A stretch of 19,148 nucleotides of DNA from Fen-549 sp964636655 (GTDB lineage: Bacteria > Actinomycetota > Thermoleophilia > Gaiellales > Gaiellaceae). This document shows positions 1 to 7,632 of this stretch, piece after piece (positions within the stretch are counted from its first letter, which is position 1; every line of letters begins with the position of its first letter). The DNA lies in assembly GCA_964636655.1 (NCBI GenBank), contig CAZWTK010000038.1:1-19148 (forward strand), read 5' to 3'. The translations under genes and the position numbers were made by a program. The notes under the pieces were generated by a model. It was not told the DNA's origin, did no database searches, and saw only the letters and a program-made list of their open reading frames with translations.

Positions 1-263
1 GAGTTCTTGACTGATGACCGAAACACCGGTTCAGCGAGCGTTCGCTCGATGCATGCATGGATATCTCTGACCCTCATACCGCCAGGATGACTGCGCAGGA
101 CAGCCAGCACCAGCTCACTGACCTGGCCGAACTTACGCCGGCCATCAGGCGCCACATCGTGGACTTCAAACCGCTTTCGGGCTACTTGCTTCCAATATCG
201 AGCCGTGAGAAGCTGTAAAAGGCCTGCAAACTGAGTGTTTGAAAGAACCTCGGTCAGGACCAT
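1..263 (-). CDS. Partial winged-helix-like protein, 3' end off the window edge
   Basis: This is an open minus-strand frame running off the left edge; 87 residues are visible from the ATG at 263. A GTG at 302 in the same frame is an alternative start, and an in-frame stop lies just upstream of that. The readable protein has an amphipathic N-terminal part (LLQLLTARYWKQVARKRFEV) and then a stretch around residues 49-87 with the helix-turn-helix rhythm of a winged-helix domain (VLAVLRSHPGGMRVRDIHA, then RSSVKN at the edge). The composition is protein-like, with no stop across 260 bases. It is transcribed divergently from the PIG-L gene at 361. I do not recognise a named family. A DNA-binding role is inferred from the helical pattern alone, and the missing C-terminus prevents a firmer call. 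Confidence 0.5.
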   Translation of the reverse strand, partial: MVLTEVLSNTQFAGLLQLLTARYWKQVARKRFEVHDVAPDGRRKFGQVSELVLAVLRSHPGGMRVRDIHACIERTLAEPVFRSSVKN

Positions 264-360
264 CTCGCTTGCTCGGCGTACGGATCCGGTGCGGTCGGTC
301 ACGCGCCTGAGCTCGATGCAACGCGTCGATCATCTTCAGACGTGTAATGCTTGAAAGGAC

Positions 361-1242
361 GTGGCGAACCGAGCAGTACTAAACCTGGCACCTCATCCGG
401 ACGACGAGCTCCTAGGGGCTCCCGCCACTCTGATGGCACTCCACAACGCCGGTATGCGTGTTGTGAACCTCACCTGTAGCTTGGGCAGGCCGGGCGAGCG
501 AACACAACGCAAAGCAGAGGTGAAGAAAGCTTGTCGTCTTGCACACTTCGACAAGCTCCTTATCCCGAAGGGGGCCGAATCGCTTTCGTCACGTGGCGAC
601 GCAGTCGCAACCCGCGCGACGTTGAAGCGGATAATCGAGGATGCGATCGAAGATGAACAGCCGTCGATCGTTATCTCCCCGAGTCCTCACGATCGACATC
701 GGTTCCATGAGGCTGTAGCGCGCGCCGCGCGCGATGTGCTCACCTCTCTTGGTGAAGGTGCACCGAGATGGTGGATGTGGTCGATATGGGGGTATCTCCC
801 GTTCCCTACGATCGCAACTCCTTTCGACGAGCGCAGACTCGCCGAAATCGAGCACGCCCTATCGGCGCACGACAGTCAGCTCAAGCGCAATGACTACCGC
901 CGATTCCTTCGAGGGAGGGCGCAGATGAACTCTTCGCTGGGGCAGGAGTTGCTGTTCGGCTTTGGACTGGATGGCGAGACGAATCCGAACGTCAAGCGCA
1001 TTAGGGAGGAACCGTACGTCGAGCTTCTGAGTGAGGTCGCGCTTGTGTCTAGGAGCTGGATGCTTGGCAAGCCGCGTCTGCTCAACCCTGAAGCTCTGCT
1101 GGATCCGCAAAGTGAGACGGCGTTCGACGAGTGGCTCGATGCCCCGAGCGAGACGCTGATCGACAATTGGCTCGATGCCCCGAGTGTGACCGATCAGTAT
1201 GGGTTGCCGGGGTCGCAATGCAGTGAGGGGGTGCAGAGATGA
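361..1242 (+). CDS. PIG-L/LmbE-family deacetylase
   Basis: This is a 293-residue protein of the PIG-L/LmbE superfamily: zinc-dependent N-acetylglucosamine-type deacetylases, including mycothiol-pathway MshB and Mca. The diagnostic motif PHPDDE lies at residues 12-17 (the His-Pro-Asp-Asp zinc/catalytic motif). A later SPHDRHRFHEA at about 108-118 matches the second conserved metal-ligand region (HPDHxxxH-like in the family). The start must be the GTG at 361, because a stop codon lies two codons upstream and the motif begins 11 residues in. An AAAGGA lies just before it, but only one base away, which is unusually tight. The C-terminus carries tandem 12-residue repeats. The stop overlaps the start of the next gene (ATGA), so the two are translationally coupled. 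The substrate is unknown; the distant MshB/Mca resemblance does not establish a thiol role. Confidence 0.85.
   Translation: MANRAVLNLAPHPDDELLGAPATLMALHNAGMRVVNLTCSLGRPGERTQRKAEVKKACRLAHFDKLLIPKGAESLSSRGDAVATRATLKRIIEDAIEDEQPSIVISPSPHDRHRFHEAVARAARDVLTSLGEGAPRWWMWSIWGYLPFPTIATPFDERRLAEIEHALSAHDSQLKRNDYRRFLRGRAQMNSSLGQELLFGFGLDGETNPNVKRIREEPYVELLSEVALVSRSWMLGKPRLLNPEALLDPQSETAFDEWLDAPSETLIDNWLDAPSVTDQYGLPGSQCSEGVQR
1132..1184 (+). repeat. Tandem repeat encoding two WLDAPS units
   Basis: An identical 17-base stretch (TGGCTCGATGCCCCGAG) occurs at 1132-1148 and 1168-1184, exactly 36 bases apart and in frame with the PIG-L gene. It encodes successive 12-residue units (AFDEWLDAPSET and LIDNWLDAPSVT), with a more degenerate copy just before (LLDPQSET). 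The 36-base period keeps the frame, so copy number could change without breaking the gene. Confidence 0.8.
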
Positions 1243-1646
1243 ACGAAGAACGAGCGGCCAATGAAGAGCAGCGCAGTCGCCTGTGGAGCCACAGGCTCCA
1301 CGAGGACGGCATCTTCAACGCGCGGCAGAACTACTTTCTCGTAGCGCAGTCAATGATGAGCGTCGCCTACGCGACAGCGCTAAGCGGAGAAGAAGCGCGA
1401 GTGTTGGTAGCCCGAGCGATCGCGGTCATAGGACTACTGCTCACCGTTGCCTGGCTCGACGTGAACTGGCGACAGTGCTCGATTGTCCACGTCGTGCACG
1501 ATCGGGCGGCTAGAGAGCTGCCCGAGTTCAACAAGACATGGGAGCGTAGGAAGATAGTGCGCGGGTTGAGCTCGACACACATTCTCGCTTTTGTCATCCC
1601 GCCGCTTATCGGCGTCATGTGGGGATTTCTACTTCTCACTGCTTAG
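1239..1646 (+). CDS. Small multi-pass membrane protein coupled to PIG-L gene
   Basis: This 135-residue protein starts at an ATG that overlaps the stop of the PIG-L deacetylase (ATGA), so the pair is almost certainly co-translated. The N-terminal 30 residues are charged and helical (LWSHRLHEDGIFNARQNYF). Three hydrophobic segments follow at roughly 32-48, 55-74 and 113-134, with a basic/acidic helical linker between the second and third. The order of a charged helix with an H-E-D/F-N-R-Q signature followed by a membrane hairpin resembles the small RipA-type octameric membrane proteins and SLATT-type membrane proteins; this is a resemblance by eye, not a demonstrated homology. Its job is probably linked to the adjacent deacetylase. 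The stop codon sits at the edge of a non-coding stretch with possible mobile-element remains. Confidence 0.7.
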   Translation: MNEERAANEEQRSRLWSHRLHEDGIFNARQNYFLVAQSMMSVAYATALSGEEARVLVARAIAVIGLLLTVAWLDVNWRQCSIVHVVHDRAARELPEFNKTWERRKIVRGLSSTHILAFVIPPLIGVMWGFLLLTA

Positions 1647-1831
1647 TACTCTTCTTCCGCGAGCTCGTTGACCCCAGGTCGGAGGCCATCGCGCTCGGCC
1701 GTATTCGCAGAGCGATTGGCTTTCCGTACGTTAGGAGAACGCCGGCCTGTCACGCCCGAGCTCGCCCGTTCTGCTTGACGAACGACCCCGGGGCGCGCAA
1801 TCATCGCGGTAGACCCGCGAGGGCGCCGCAC
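1643..1831 (-). pseudogene. Possible decayed serine-recombinase C-terminal fragment
   Basis: The minus-strand reading ends in GRRSPNVRKANRSANTAE and then GVNELAEEEY before a stop at 1643-1645. Order and composition resemble the segment of serine recombinases/resolvases between the catalytic domain and the C-terminal helix-turn-helix (GRR.PNVRKAN..A, then a helix ending in LAEEGY before the DNA-binding helices). No catalytic domain precedes it and no helix-turn-helix follows, so any such gene would be a remnant. The break coincides with the end of the preceding membrane-protein gene. This could also be a chance reading of GC-rich non-coding DNA. Confidence 0.3.
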
Positions 1832-2108
1832 CCATCAGCTCGCGAAGAGCTCACCAGTGCGCCGAGCGCGGGTCTTCTCTTGCGCCGTCAAGGATCGATC
1901 TCGAGAGCGAAGCGGCGATTCTCGCACTGCGGTGGCCCCGTAAGGGTTTACGCACCCTCGCATTTGGCGAGTGAACACTTACGCGATCGCTGTGAGGTTG
2001 CGGAGAGACGGGGTATCCGGTGAACGTCCGTGCTGGATATGTGGTGGCCAGAGGTTCGAACCAGGCCAAAAGAACTTGGATTGTCGAGACCCAGAGAAGG
2101 GAGAGGCT
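1647..2108. other. 460-bp non-coding stretch with small inverted repeats
   Basis: No convincing intact gene is seen here. Besides the possible recombinase remnant, it holds clustered short inverted repeats: AGGGT/ACCCT at 1943-1958, CTCGC/GCGAG at 1957-1971 sharing bases with the first, and AGCTC/GAGCT near 1838-1852. It also holds a palindrome GGTTCGAACC at 2053-2062 flanked by TGGCC and GGCCA. The promoter of the gene at 2109 must lie here, but I cannot place one. A purine-rich ribosome-binding site (AAGGGAG, about 2098-2103) ends the stretch. Confidence 0.5.
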
Positions 2109-2708
2109 GTGAAGAAGATATTCGCCTACGGAGGCATCGGGGCCAGCATCATCCTGATCGCGTTCGGAATCGGCGCGACATGGGTGGGTGTCAGCGGTCG
2201 CGACCAGGTGCGCAGCAATCTGAAGCTAGAGCGCATCACGGGCACCGCGGACATGACACCGACCGCGATCAAGGCCGAAGCGGCCAAGGCGGGTCTGAAG
2301 GATGTCGGCTTCCCGAGCTGCAGCGTTGCCAACAAGGCGATCAACACGGGCGCGCGCGCCCACTGCTTCGCCGACTACATGCGGATTCACGCGCTCGAGG
2401 CGAGCGGCGGGAAGGTGTATTCGCAGCTGGATCGCTACCTCGACAAGAGCGGTAACCCGACGAGCGACACGGCGATGGCTGCCAAGAATCCGACGACGGG
2501 CGCTCCGGTCGACAACCCCGTCCGCAGCACCTGGGTCACCGAAACGGCACTCTCGACGGCGCTGAACCAGGCTTACTTCGCCGAGCAGGTCTCCTACTTC
2601 GGGATCATCACCGGCATCGCTCTACTGCTGACCGGGATCGGCTTCCTGGTGCTCACCCTCGGCGTGCTCCTGCCCATCAGCGAGGGGAAGAAGCCGGAAG
2701 AGAGCTAG
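2109..2708 (+). CDS. Two-TM membrane protein with extracytoplasmic loop, unknown function
   Basis: This 199-residue protein starts at the GTG at 2109, preceded by an AAGGGAGAGG ribosome-binding site; the same frame stays open upstream, but those codons are not protein-like. The N-terminus KKIFAYGG leads into a transmembrane helix at about residues 8-29. A long polar region of about 130 residues follows and contains two cysteines (SCS and AHCF), which could form a disulfide if exported. A second hydrophobic segment at about 157-187 is followed by a short charged tail (SEGKKPEES). This predicts both termini in the cytoplasm and the middle outside. The region after the first helix (QVRSNLKLERITGTADMTP) looks like an ordered extracytoplasmic domain. 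I do not recognise a family. Two hairpins follow before the next gene, so it is probably monocistronic. Confidence 0.75.
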   Translation: MKKIFAYGGIGASIILIAFGIGATWVGVSGRDQVRSNLKLERITGTADMTPTAIKAEAAKAGLKDVGFPSCSVANKAINTGARAHCFADYMRIHALEASGGKVYSQLDRYLDKSGNPTSDTAMAAKNPTTGAPVDNPVRSTWVTETALSTALNQAYFAEQVSYFGIITGIALLLTGIGFLVLTLGVLLPISEGKKPEES

Positions 2709-2734
2709 AGCAGTAACCGTGTACTGAGCAAGGT

Positions 2735-2769
2735 GGCACTCCGCCGAGCGCGGCCGGTGGCGGAGTGCC
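2735..2769 (+). terminator. Perfect 11-bp hairpin after membrane-protein gene
   Basis: GGCACTCCGCC (2735-2745) and GGCGGAGTGCC (2759-2769) form a perfect 11-base-pair stem with a 13-base loop, 27 bases past the stop at 2708. No T-tract follows, so it is a hairpin-only terminator candidate, as is common in high-GC actinobacteria. Confidence 0.6.
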
Positions 2770-2796
2770 TCGCTCGAGGCGAGTTGCGCGACTTCG

Positions 2797-2820
2797 CCAC
2801 GACCGGTTAACGGGTCGTGG
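2797..2820 (+). promoter_or_regulatory. Hairpin covering the ATPase start codon
   Basis: CCACGACC (2797-2804) and GGTCGTGG (2813-2820) form a perfect 8-base-pair stem with an 8-base loop. The GTG at 2817, the longest candidate start of the P-type ATPase, lies inside the 3' arm. If that start is used, the hairpin could sequester it. In-frame starts at 2856 (ATG) and 2877 (GTG) lie outside it. Confidence 0.45.
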
Positions 2821-5234
2821 TTGCGATCGCGACGGAGAACCGCGATTCTCTGCCGATGGCAGCGGCGGGCGGACAGGTGGCAGCGGCACCAGGCGGGCTC
2901 TCCCAGGCCGAGGCCGCCCGGCGGCTGGCCGAGCGCGGGCCGCGGCGGCCTCCGGCCTCCAGCCGCTCTTACTCGAGCATCGTCATCGCCAACGTCTTCA
3001 CGGTCTTCAACCTGATCCTGGCTGTGTTCGGCGCTCTGACGCTTGCGTTTGGTGCCTGGCAGGACGCTCTCTTCCTCGGTGTTCTCGTCGGAAACACGCT
3101 GATCGGTGTCACCCAGGAGGTGCGGGCCAAGAAGGCGCTCGACCGGCTATCGGCGCTCGTCGCCCCCACGGCCACCGTGGTCCGCGACGGCAAGCCGCTA
3201 CCGCTCGCGCCCGAGCAGCTCGTACCGGGCGATCTCGTACAGGTGCAGCCGGGCGACCAGCTCGTCGCCGACGGGCAGCTCGAGTCGAGCCAGGGGCTGA
3301 TGCTCGACGAGTCGATCCTCACCGGCGAGTCGAGGCTCGTTGCGCGGGAGCCGGGAGAGGAGCTTCACTCCGGGGCGTTTGCCGTCGAGGGAAACGGCCG
3401 CTACACGGTCACGGCGGTTGGACTCGACAGCTACGCCGGTCGTATCACCGGCGAGGCGCGCCGGTTCCGCCACCCTCGCTCGCCGCTCGAGCGGGCGATG
3501 AACCGGCTCCTCTACGGGCTGGTCGCGGCAATGGTGCCGCTTGGCTCCGTGCTCGGATACGCGCTCTGGGAGCGGCACGAGCCGATATCGAACGCGGTCA
3601 CGACGGCGGTTGCGGCGGTCGTTGCAATGGTTCCCGAGGGGTTGATCCTGCTCGTCAGTCTCACCTTCGCGGTCGCCGCGATTCGCATGGCTCGGCGCGG
3701 CGCGCTCGTACAACAGCTGAACGCGATCGAGTCGCTCGCTTCGGTCGACGTCGTCTGCCTCGACAAGACCGGAACGCTGACCGAGCCGAAGCTGCGCGTC
3801 GTCGAGTTGATACCGGCGGCAGAGCTCGATGAAGCGGAGCTCGCCGCGACCCTCGCTCGTCTTGCCGCGAGCGCTACGACGAAGAACGCGACCACTACGG
3901 CGATCGCGGAGGACTACCCGGGAGAACGTGAGCCGGTTGAGGGAGAGGTCCCGTTCTCGTCGCGCCGGCGCTGGAGCGGCCTGCGCCTGGACGGCAAGAC
4001 GTACGTGCTCGGAGCCCCCGAGCTGTTTCCGCTCGGGCCGCTCGGCGAGCGCGCTGAGCAGGAGGCCCGAGCGGGGCGGCGCGTGCTCGCGCTCGCTCGC
4101 GGCGACAAGCCGTTCGGTGAGATCGAGCCGGAGTCGAAGCCGCCGAAGAAGCTGGAGGCTCTCGGCCTGGTCGTGCTCGGCGAGCGCCTGCGGCTGCAGG
4201 CGAGGGAGACGGTCGCCTTCTTCCTCTCTCAGGATGTGACTCTCAAGATCATCTCGGGCGATCGCCCCGAGACGGTCGGTGCGATTTCGGCCGACGTCGG
4301 CGTTCCCGTCATCGGGCCGCCTGTCGACGGCAACGCGCTGCCGGACGACCCCGGGGCGCTGAGCGAGCTGCTTCGCAAGACCAACGTCGTCGGTCGCATC
4401 TCTCCGGAGGGAAAGCGGCGGGTGGTCGAGGCGCTGAGTGCCGACGGCCACTACGTGGCGATGGTCGGAGACGGCGTCAACGACGTGCCGGGCTTGAAGG
4501 CGGCGCGGCTCGCCATCGCACAGGGAAGCGGCGTGCAGATGGCGCGCAGCGTCGCCGACATCGTGCTCGTTAAAAGCGACTTTTCCACCGTGCCGCAGTT
4601 GGTCGCCGAGGGGCGGCGAATCCTGCGCAACCTACAGCGGGTGGCGAAGCTGTTCGTGTCGAAGTCCGCCTTCGCGGCTTTTCTCATCCTCTCGATCGGC
4701 ATCACCCCGACCGCTTATCCGCTGCTGCCTCGCCACCTGACGCTAGGCGCCTCGCTGGCGGTCGGGATTCCCTCGTTCTTCCTCGCGCTCGCGCCGAGCG
4801 CCGGTCCGTTCCGCCTCAAGGGCTTCCTCCGCGACGTCTTCAACTTCGCGATTCCGGCGGGCACGGCGGTTGGCCTCGGGGTGCTCTCCAGTTACCTGGG
4901 GGCGCTCGAGGTCGCGAACCTCCCGCTCGTCGAGGCGCGCACGGTCGCCACCGCCGTGATGATCGTCGTCGGCCTCTATCTCATCGTCGCGCTCGAAGCG
5001 ACGGGGCGCCTTCGCGGTACGGCGGTGGGCGCGATCTGTCTGGCGCTCCTGACGACGTTCGTGATCGTGCTGCTCGTCCCCTTCAGCCGCGACTTCTTCG
5101 CGCTCGCCGCACCGACCGTCGCGATCGTCCTGATCGCCGCCGCCGGCTCGCTGATCGCGATCTTCGGCCTCGTGCTGACCGACGACCGCTTCGTGCCCGG
5201 CCGCGCGCGACGAACCGCGGCGGCCGAGAGCTAG
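2817..5234 (+). CDS. ctpE: CtpE-like cation-transporting P-type ATPase
   Basis: This is an 805-residue P-type ATPase. Landmarks in order: membrane pair at about 56-100; actuator domain with TGES at 169-172; PEGL in the ion-binding helix at 273-276; phosphorylation motif DKTGTLT with Asp316; nucleotide-binding KTYVLGAP at 394-401; SGDRPET at 480-486; hinge GDGVND at 551-556; then several C-terminal helices including SFFLALAPSAGPF. The overall sequence (IVIANVFTVFN, QEVRAKKALDRL, the PEGL context) reads like the mycobacterial CtpE group, implicated in calcium uptake. There is no heavy-metal-binding domain or CPC motif, which argues against copper, zinc or cadmium export. The start is uncertain: GTG 2817, ATG 2856 or GTG 2877, none with a strong ribosome-binding site. 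The specific ion is an inference from family resemblance. Confidence 0.88.
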   Translation: MVAIATENRDSLPMAAAGGQVAAAPGGLSQAEAARRLAERGPRRPPASSRSYSSIVIANVFTVFNLILAVFGALTLAFGAWQDALFLGVLVGNTLIGVTQEVRAKKALDRLSALVAPTATVVRDGKPLPLAPEQLVPGDLVQVQPGDQLVADGQLESSQGLMLDESILTGESRLVAREPGEELHSGAFAVEGNGRYTVTAVGLDSYAGRITGEARRFRHPRSPLERAMNRLLYGLVAAMVPLGSVLGYALWERHEPISNAVTTAVAAVVAMVPEGLILLVSLTFAVAAIRMARRGALVQQLNAIESLASVDVVCLDKTGTLTEPKLRVVELIPAAELDEAELAATLARLAASATTKNATTTAIAEDYPGEREPVEGEVPFSSRRRWSGLRLDGKTYVLGAPELFPLGPLGERAEQEARAGRRVLALARGDKPFGEIEPESKPPKKLEALGLVVLGERLRLQARETVAFFLSQDVTLKIISGDRPETVGAISADVGVPVIGPPVDGNALPDDPGALSELLRKTNVVGRISPEGKRRVVEALSADGHYVAMVGDGVNDVPGLKAARLAIAQGSGVQMARSVADIVLVKSDFSTVPQLVAEGRRILRNLQRVAKLFVSKSAFAAFLILSIGITPTAYPLLPRHLTLGASLAVGIPSFFLALAPSAGPFRLKGFLRDVFNFAIPAGTAVGLGVLSSYLGALEVANLPLVEARTVATAVMIVVGLYLIVALEATGRLRGTAVGAICLALLTTFVIVLLVPFSRDFFALAAPTVAIVLIAAAGSLIAIFGLVLTDDRFVPGRARRTAAAES

Positions 5235-5366
5235 ACAGGCAGGCGGCGTTGTCTGCCGATCGCGCACGGCGGCTCAGCTCGAAGCGGATACTCGCGCGCG
5301 CCGCCAAGACGCTTTCACCCGAACAGGGCTAGCTCGACGCCGGCTCCCATCCGATAGCTAGGTTGG

Positions 5367-7373
5367 GTGATGCTTATCGCTATGCGGCCAAGAGTCTGTG
5401 TTCTCGCACTGGCGGCGTTCGTCGCGCTTCCGATACTGCCTCAAACCGCCTCGGCGGCGAAGACGGCACGCATTCTCGTTCACTTCGACGAGCAGACCAG
5501 CGCGGCCGGGCAGAGGGCGTTGATCGGGCGCGTCGGAGGTCGCAGGGTGGCGACCGTGCCACGGCTCGGGACGGCGGTCGTCCGCGTGCCGGCCGCCGAG
5601 AAGGCGCAGGCCCTGTCGCTGCTTCGGCGCCAGCCCGGAGTCGCTTACGCCGAGCCGGATCGAGTCGTTCACGCCTATGCCGTGACGATCGACGATCCGT
5701 ACTCCAACTCCTACCTCTGGCCGCTCGCCAACCCCTATTTCCCGGACGCCTGGTCGCTAACGACCGGCGACCCGGGCGTCGTCGTGGCGGTTCTCGACAG
5801 CGGTGTCCAGGCCGACCACCCCGATCTGGGGACGCTCGTTCCCGGCTACGACTTCGTCAACAACGACAACGACCCCGCAGACGACGAGGGGCACGGTACA
5901 GAAGTAACGGGGGTCATCGCCGCGCAGGGAAACAACGGCATCGGCATCGCGGGAGCCTGCTGGAGGTGCAAGATCATGCCGGTGAAGGTGCTCGACTCGA
6001 GCGGCGCGGGCACGGACGCCGGCGTGGCCGAGGGCATCGTCTGGGCGGCCAACAACGGAGCCGACGTGATCAACCTGTCGCTCGGCGGCGCGGGCGCGTC
6101 GCAGACCCTGGCAAACGCCGTCAGCTACGCGCAAGGGAAAGACGTGGTCGTGGTGGCAGCAGCCGGTAACGACGGCGAGAACGCTCTCAACTACCCGGCC
6201 GCCTATAGCGGCGTGATCTCGGTCGGAGCCGTCAACTCGAGCAACTCCAGATACGACTGGTCGAACTATGGCTCCTGGGTGATGGTCGATGCACCCGGTT
6301 GTACGTACTCGACCAGCCCGATCAGTACCTACGTGGGGTTCTGCGGCACTTCGACCGCCACACCCTTTGTCTCCGGTCTCGCCGCTCTCGCTCGTTCGTA
6401 CAACCCCTCAGCCTCGGCTTCGAGCGTTGTGAGCGCGATCGAGCAGTCGGCTCATCTCCTCACCGCCGGGAACTCGGTTCACGGCCTGATCGACGCCGCA
6501 TGCACGCTTCAGTCGATCACGTCCGTTTCCAGCTGTGTGGTCGCTTCCTTCAGCGCGAGCGCCCTCTCGGGCACCGCGCCGCTGAACGTCGGCTTTACCA
6601 ACAGTTCGACGAATGCGACCTCCTACACGTGGTCGTTCGGCGACGGAACGAGCTCGACCGCCTACTCGCCCACTCACACCTTCACGACGCCGGGTAGCTA
6701 CACCGTCACACTCGTGGCGAGCAACGGGTCGAGCAGCCGGCTGGCCAGCGCGGCGGTCAACGTGACGGCGGCCCCGCCGCTGGCGTCTTTCGCCAGGAGC
6801 AAGAGCTCCGGTCGCGCGCCCCTCAGAGTGAGCTTCAAGAACAACTCGAGCAATGCCAGCTCCTACCTCTGGTCGTTCGGCGACAGTAGCGCCGGCTCGA
6901 TCGAGGCCTCTCCCACGCACACCTTCACCAAAGCGGGGACGTACACGATCACGCTGACCGCCACCGGCCCCGGCGGGCAGGCGACGGCGAGCAGGACGAT
7001 CAAGGTTGCCAAGCCGCTGCCTGATCTGGCGCTGCGCCTGGCCCGAAAGGCGAGCAAGAAGAGGAGAGGCCATCGACTCAGCTCGTTCGTGCTCACGCTC
7101 GGGAACCGCGGCGGAATTGCCGACCGGGGCGTGAAGCTCACGATCAGGCTGCCGTCTGGAGCGAGCTTCAAGAGCGTTTCGAGTCGCGGTCGCAAGTGTA
7201 GGCGGGCGAAGCGCCGGATGACCTGCTCGATCGGGACGATCTCGGCCGGGAAGATCGTAAAGCTGTCGTTCGTCGCCAGAGTGACGAAGCGAGCGAATGT
7301 GAGAGCCAGCGTCTCGGGGAAGACAGCCGAGATCTCGCGCGCTAACAACGTGGCGCGCACCAAGACTCGCTAG
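5367..7373 (+). CDS. Secreted subtilisin-like protease with two PKD domains
   Basis: This 668-residue exported protease has a signal peptide (hydrophobic core about 11-25, likely cut after TASA at 27-30) and a probable inhibitor-I9-type propeptide at about 35-105 (LRRQPGVAYAEPD). The S8 catalytic domain spans about 110-375, with Asp144 in VLDSG, His176 in EGHGTEV, Asn268 in AGND and Ser329 in GTSTATP. Two PKD domains follow at about 392-467 and 471-548; both have the YxWSFGD signature and a THTFT motif. The last 115 residues resemble a DUF11/CARDB-type beta domain and are strikingly basic (KASKKRRGHR; RGRKCRRAKRR). Starts at GTG 5367, ATG 5370 and ATG 5382 are all compatible; 5382 gives the most typical signal peptide. 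There is no sortase motif, so wall attachment may be through the PKD/basic region. Confidence 0.92.
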   Translation: MMLIAMRPRVCVLALAAFVALPILPQTASAAKTARILVHFDEQTSAAGQRALIGRVGGRRVATVPRLGTAVVRVPAAEKAQALSLLRRQPGVAYAEPDRVVHAYAVTIDDPYSNSYLWPLANPYFPDAWSLTTGDPGVVVAVLDSGVQADHPDLGTLVPGYDFVNNDNDPADDEGHGTEVTGVIAAQGNNGIGIAGACWRCKIMPVKVLDSSGAGTDAGVAEGIVWAANNGADVINLSLGGAGASQTLANAVSYAQGKDVVVVAAAGNDGENALNYPAAYSGVISVGAVNSSNSRYDWSNYGSWVMVDAPGCTYSTSPISTYVGFCGTSTATPFVSGLAALARSYNPSASASSVVSAIEQSAHLLTAGNSVHGLIDAACTLQSITSVSSCVVASFSASALSGTAPLNVGFTNSSTNATSYTWSFGDGTSSTAYSPTHTFTTPGSYTVTLVASNGSSSRLASAAVNVTAAPPLASFARSKSSGRAPLRVSFKNNSSNASSYLWSFGDSSAGSIEASPTHTFTKAGTYTITLTATGPGGQATASRTIKVAKPLPDLALRLARKASKKRRGHRLSSFVLTLGNRGGIADRGVKLTIRLPSGASFKSVSSRGRKCRRAKRRMTCSIGTISAGKIVKLSFVARVTKRANVRASVSGKTAEISRANNVARTKTR

Positions 7374-7474
7374 CCGCGCCGCGACCGGAAGCACAACGTC
7401 GGCGCTGCTGGTGTATTCAGCAATCACGGAGTACAGGTGAACGCGCCCAATCTCGTCGACGAGGCGTAATAGGT

Positions 7475-7506
7475 CCCGGGACGGCGTGAGTCTCGCCGCG
7501 CCCGGG
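7475..7506 (+). terminator. Bulged GC-rich hairpin after protease gene
   Basis: CCCGGG plus CGGCG (7475-7486) pair with CGCCG plus CCCGGG (7494-7506), leaving small bulges and a 7-base loop TGAGTCT. It lies about 100 bases past the protease stop and has no T-tract. The rest of 7374-7620 holds nothing I can support as a gene. Confidence 0.4.
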
Positions 7507-7632
7507 TGATCGCTTCAATCTGCCCGTTACTCCGATCTGGAGACGTGTGCGCGCGCTTGGCCGGCCGAGCGGGCGACGCCTCGAGCGATTCTCCGGCGAC
7601 GGGAGGGCGTTCGCGGCTTGTCATATTCGGTA

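Noticed and set aside
2045..2068. tRNA-like T-loop sequence (GGTTCGAACC)
   Set aside because: No matching acceptor, D or anticodon arms lie in the preceding 70 bases on either strand; it is only a palindrome.
3198..4451. Long minus-strand open frame (417 codons) opposite the P-type ATPase
   Set aside because: It is the antisense shadow of a strongly motif-bearing gene; its composition (Arg/Asp/Glu-rich, no motifs) is typical of high-GC shadows.
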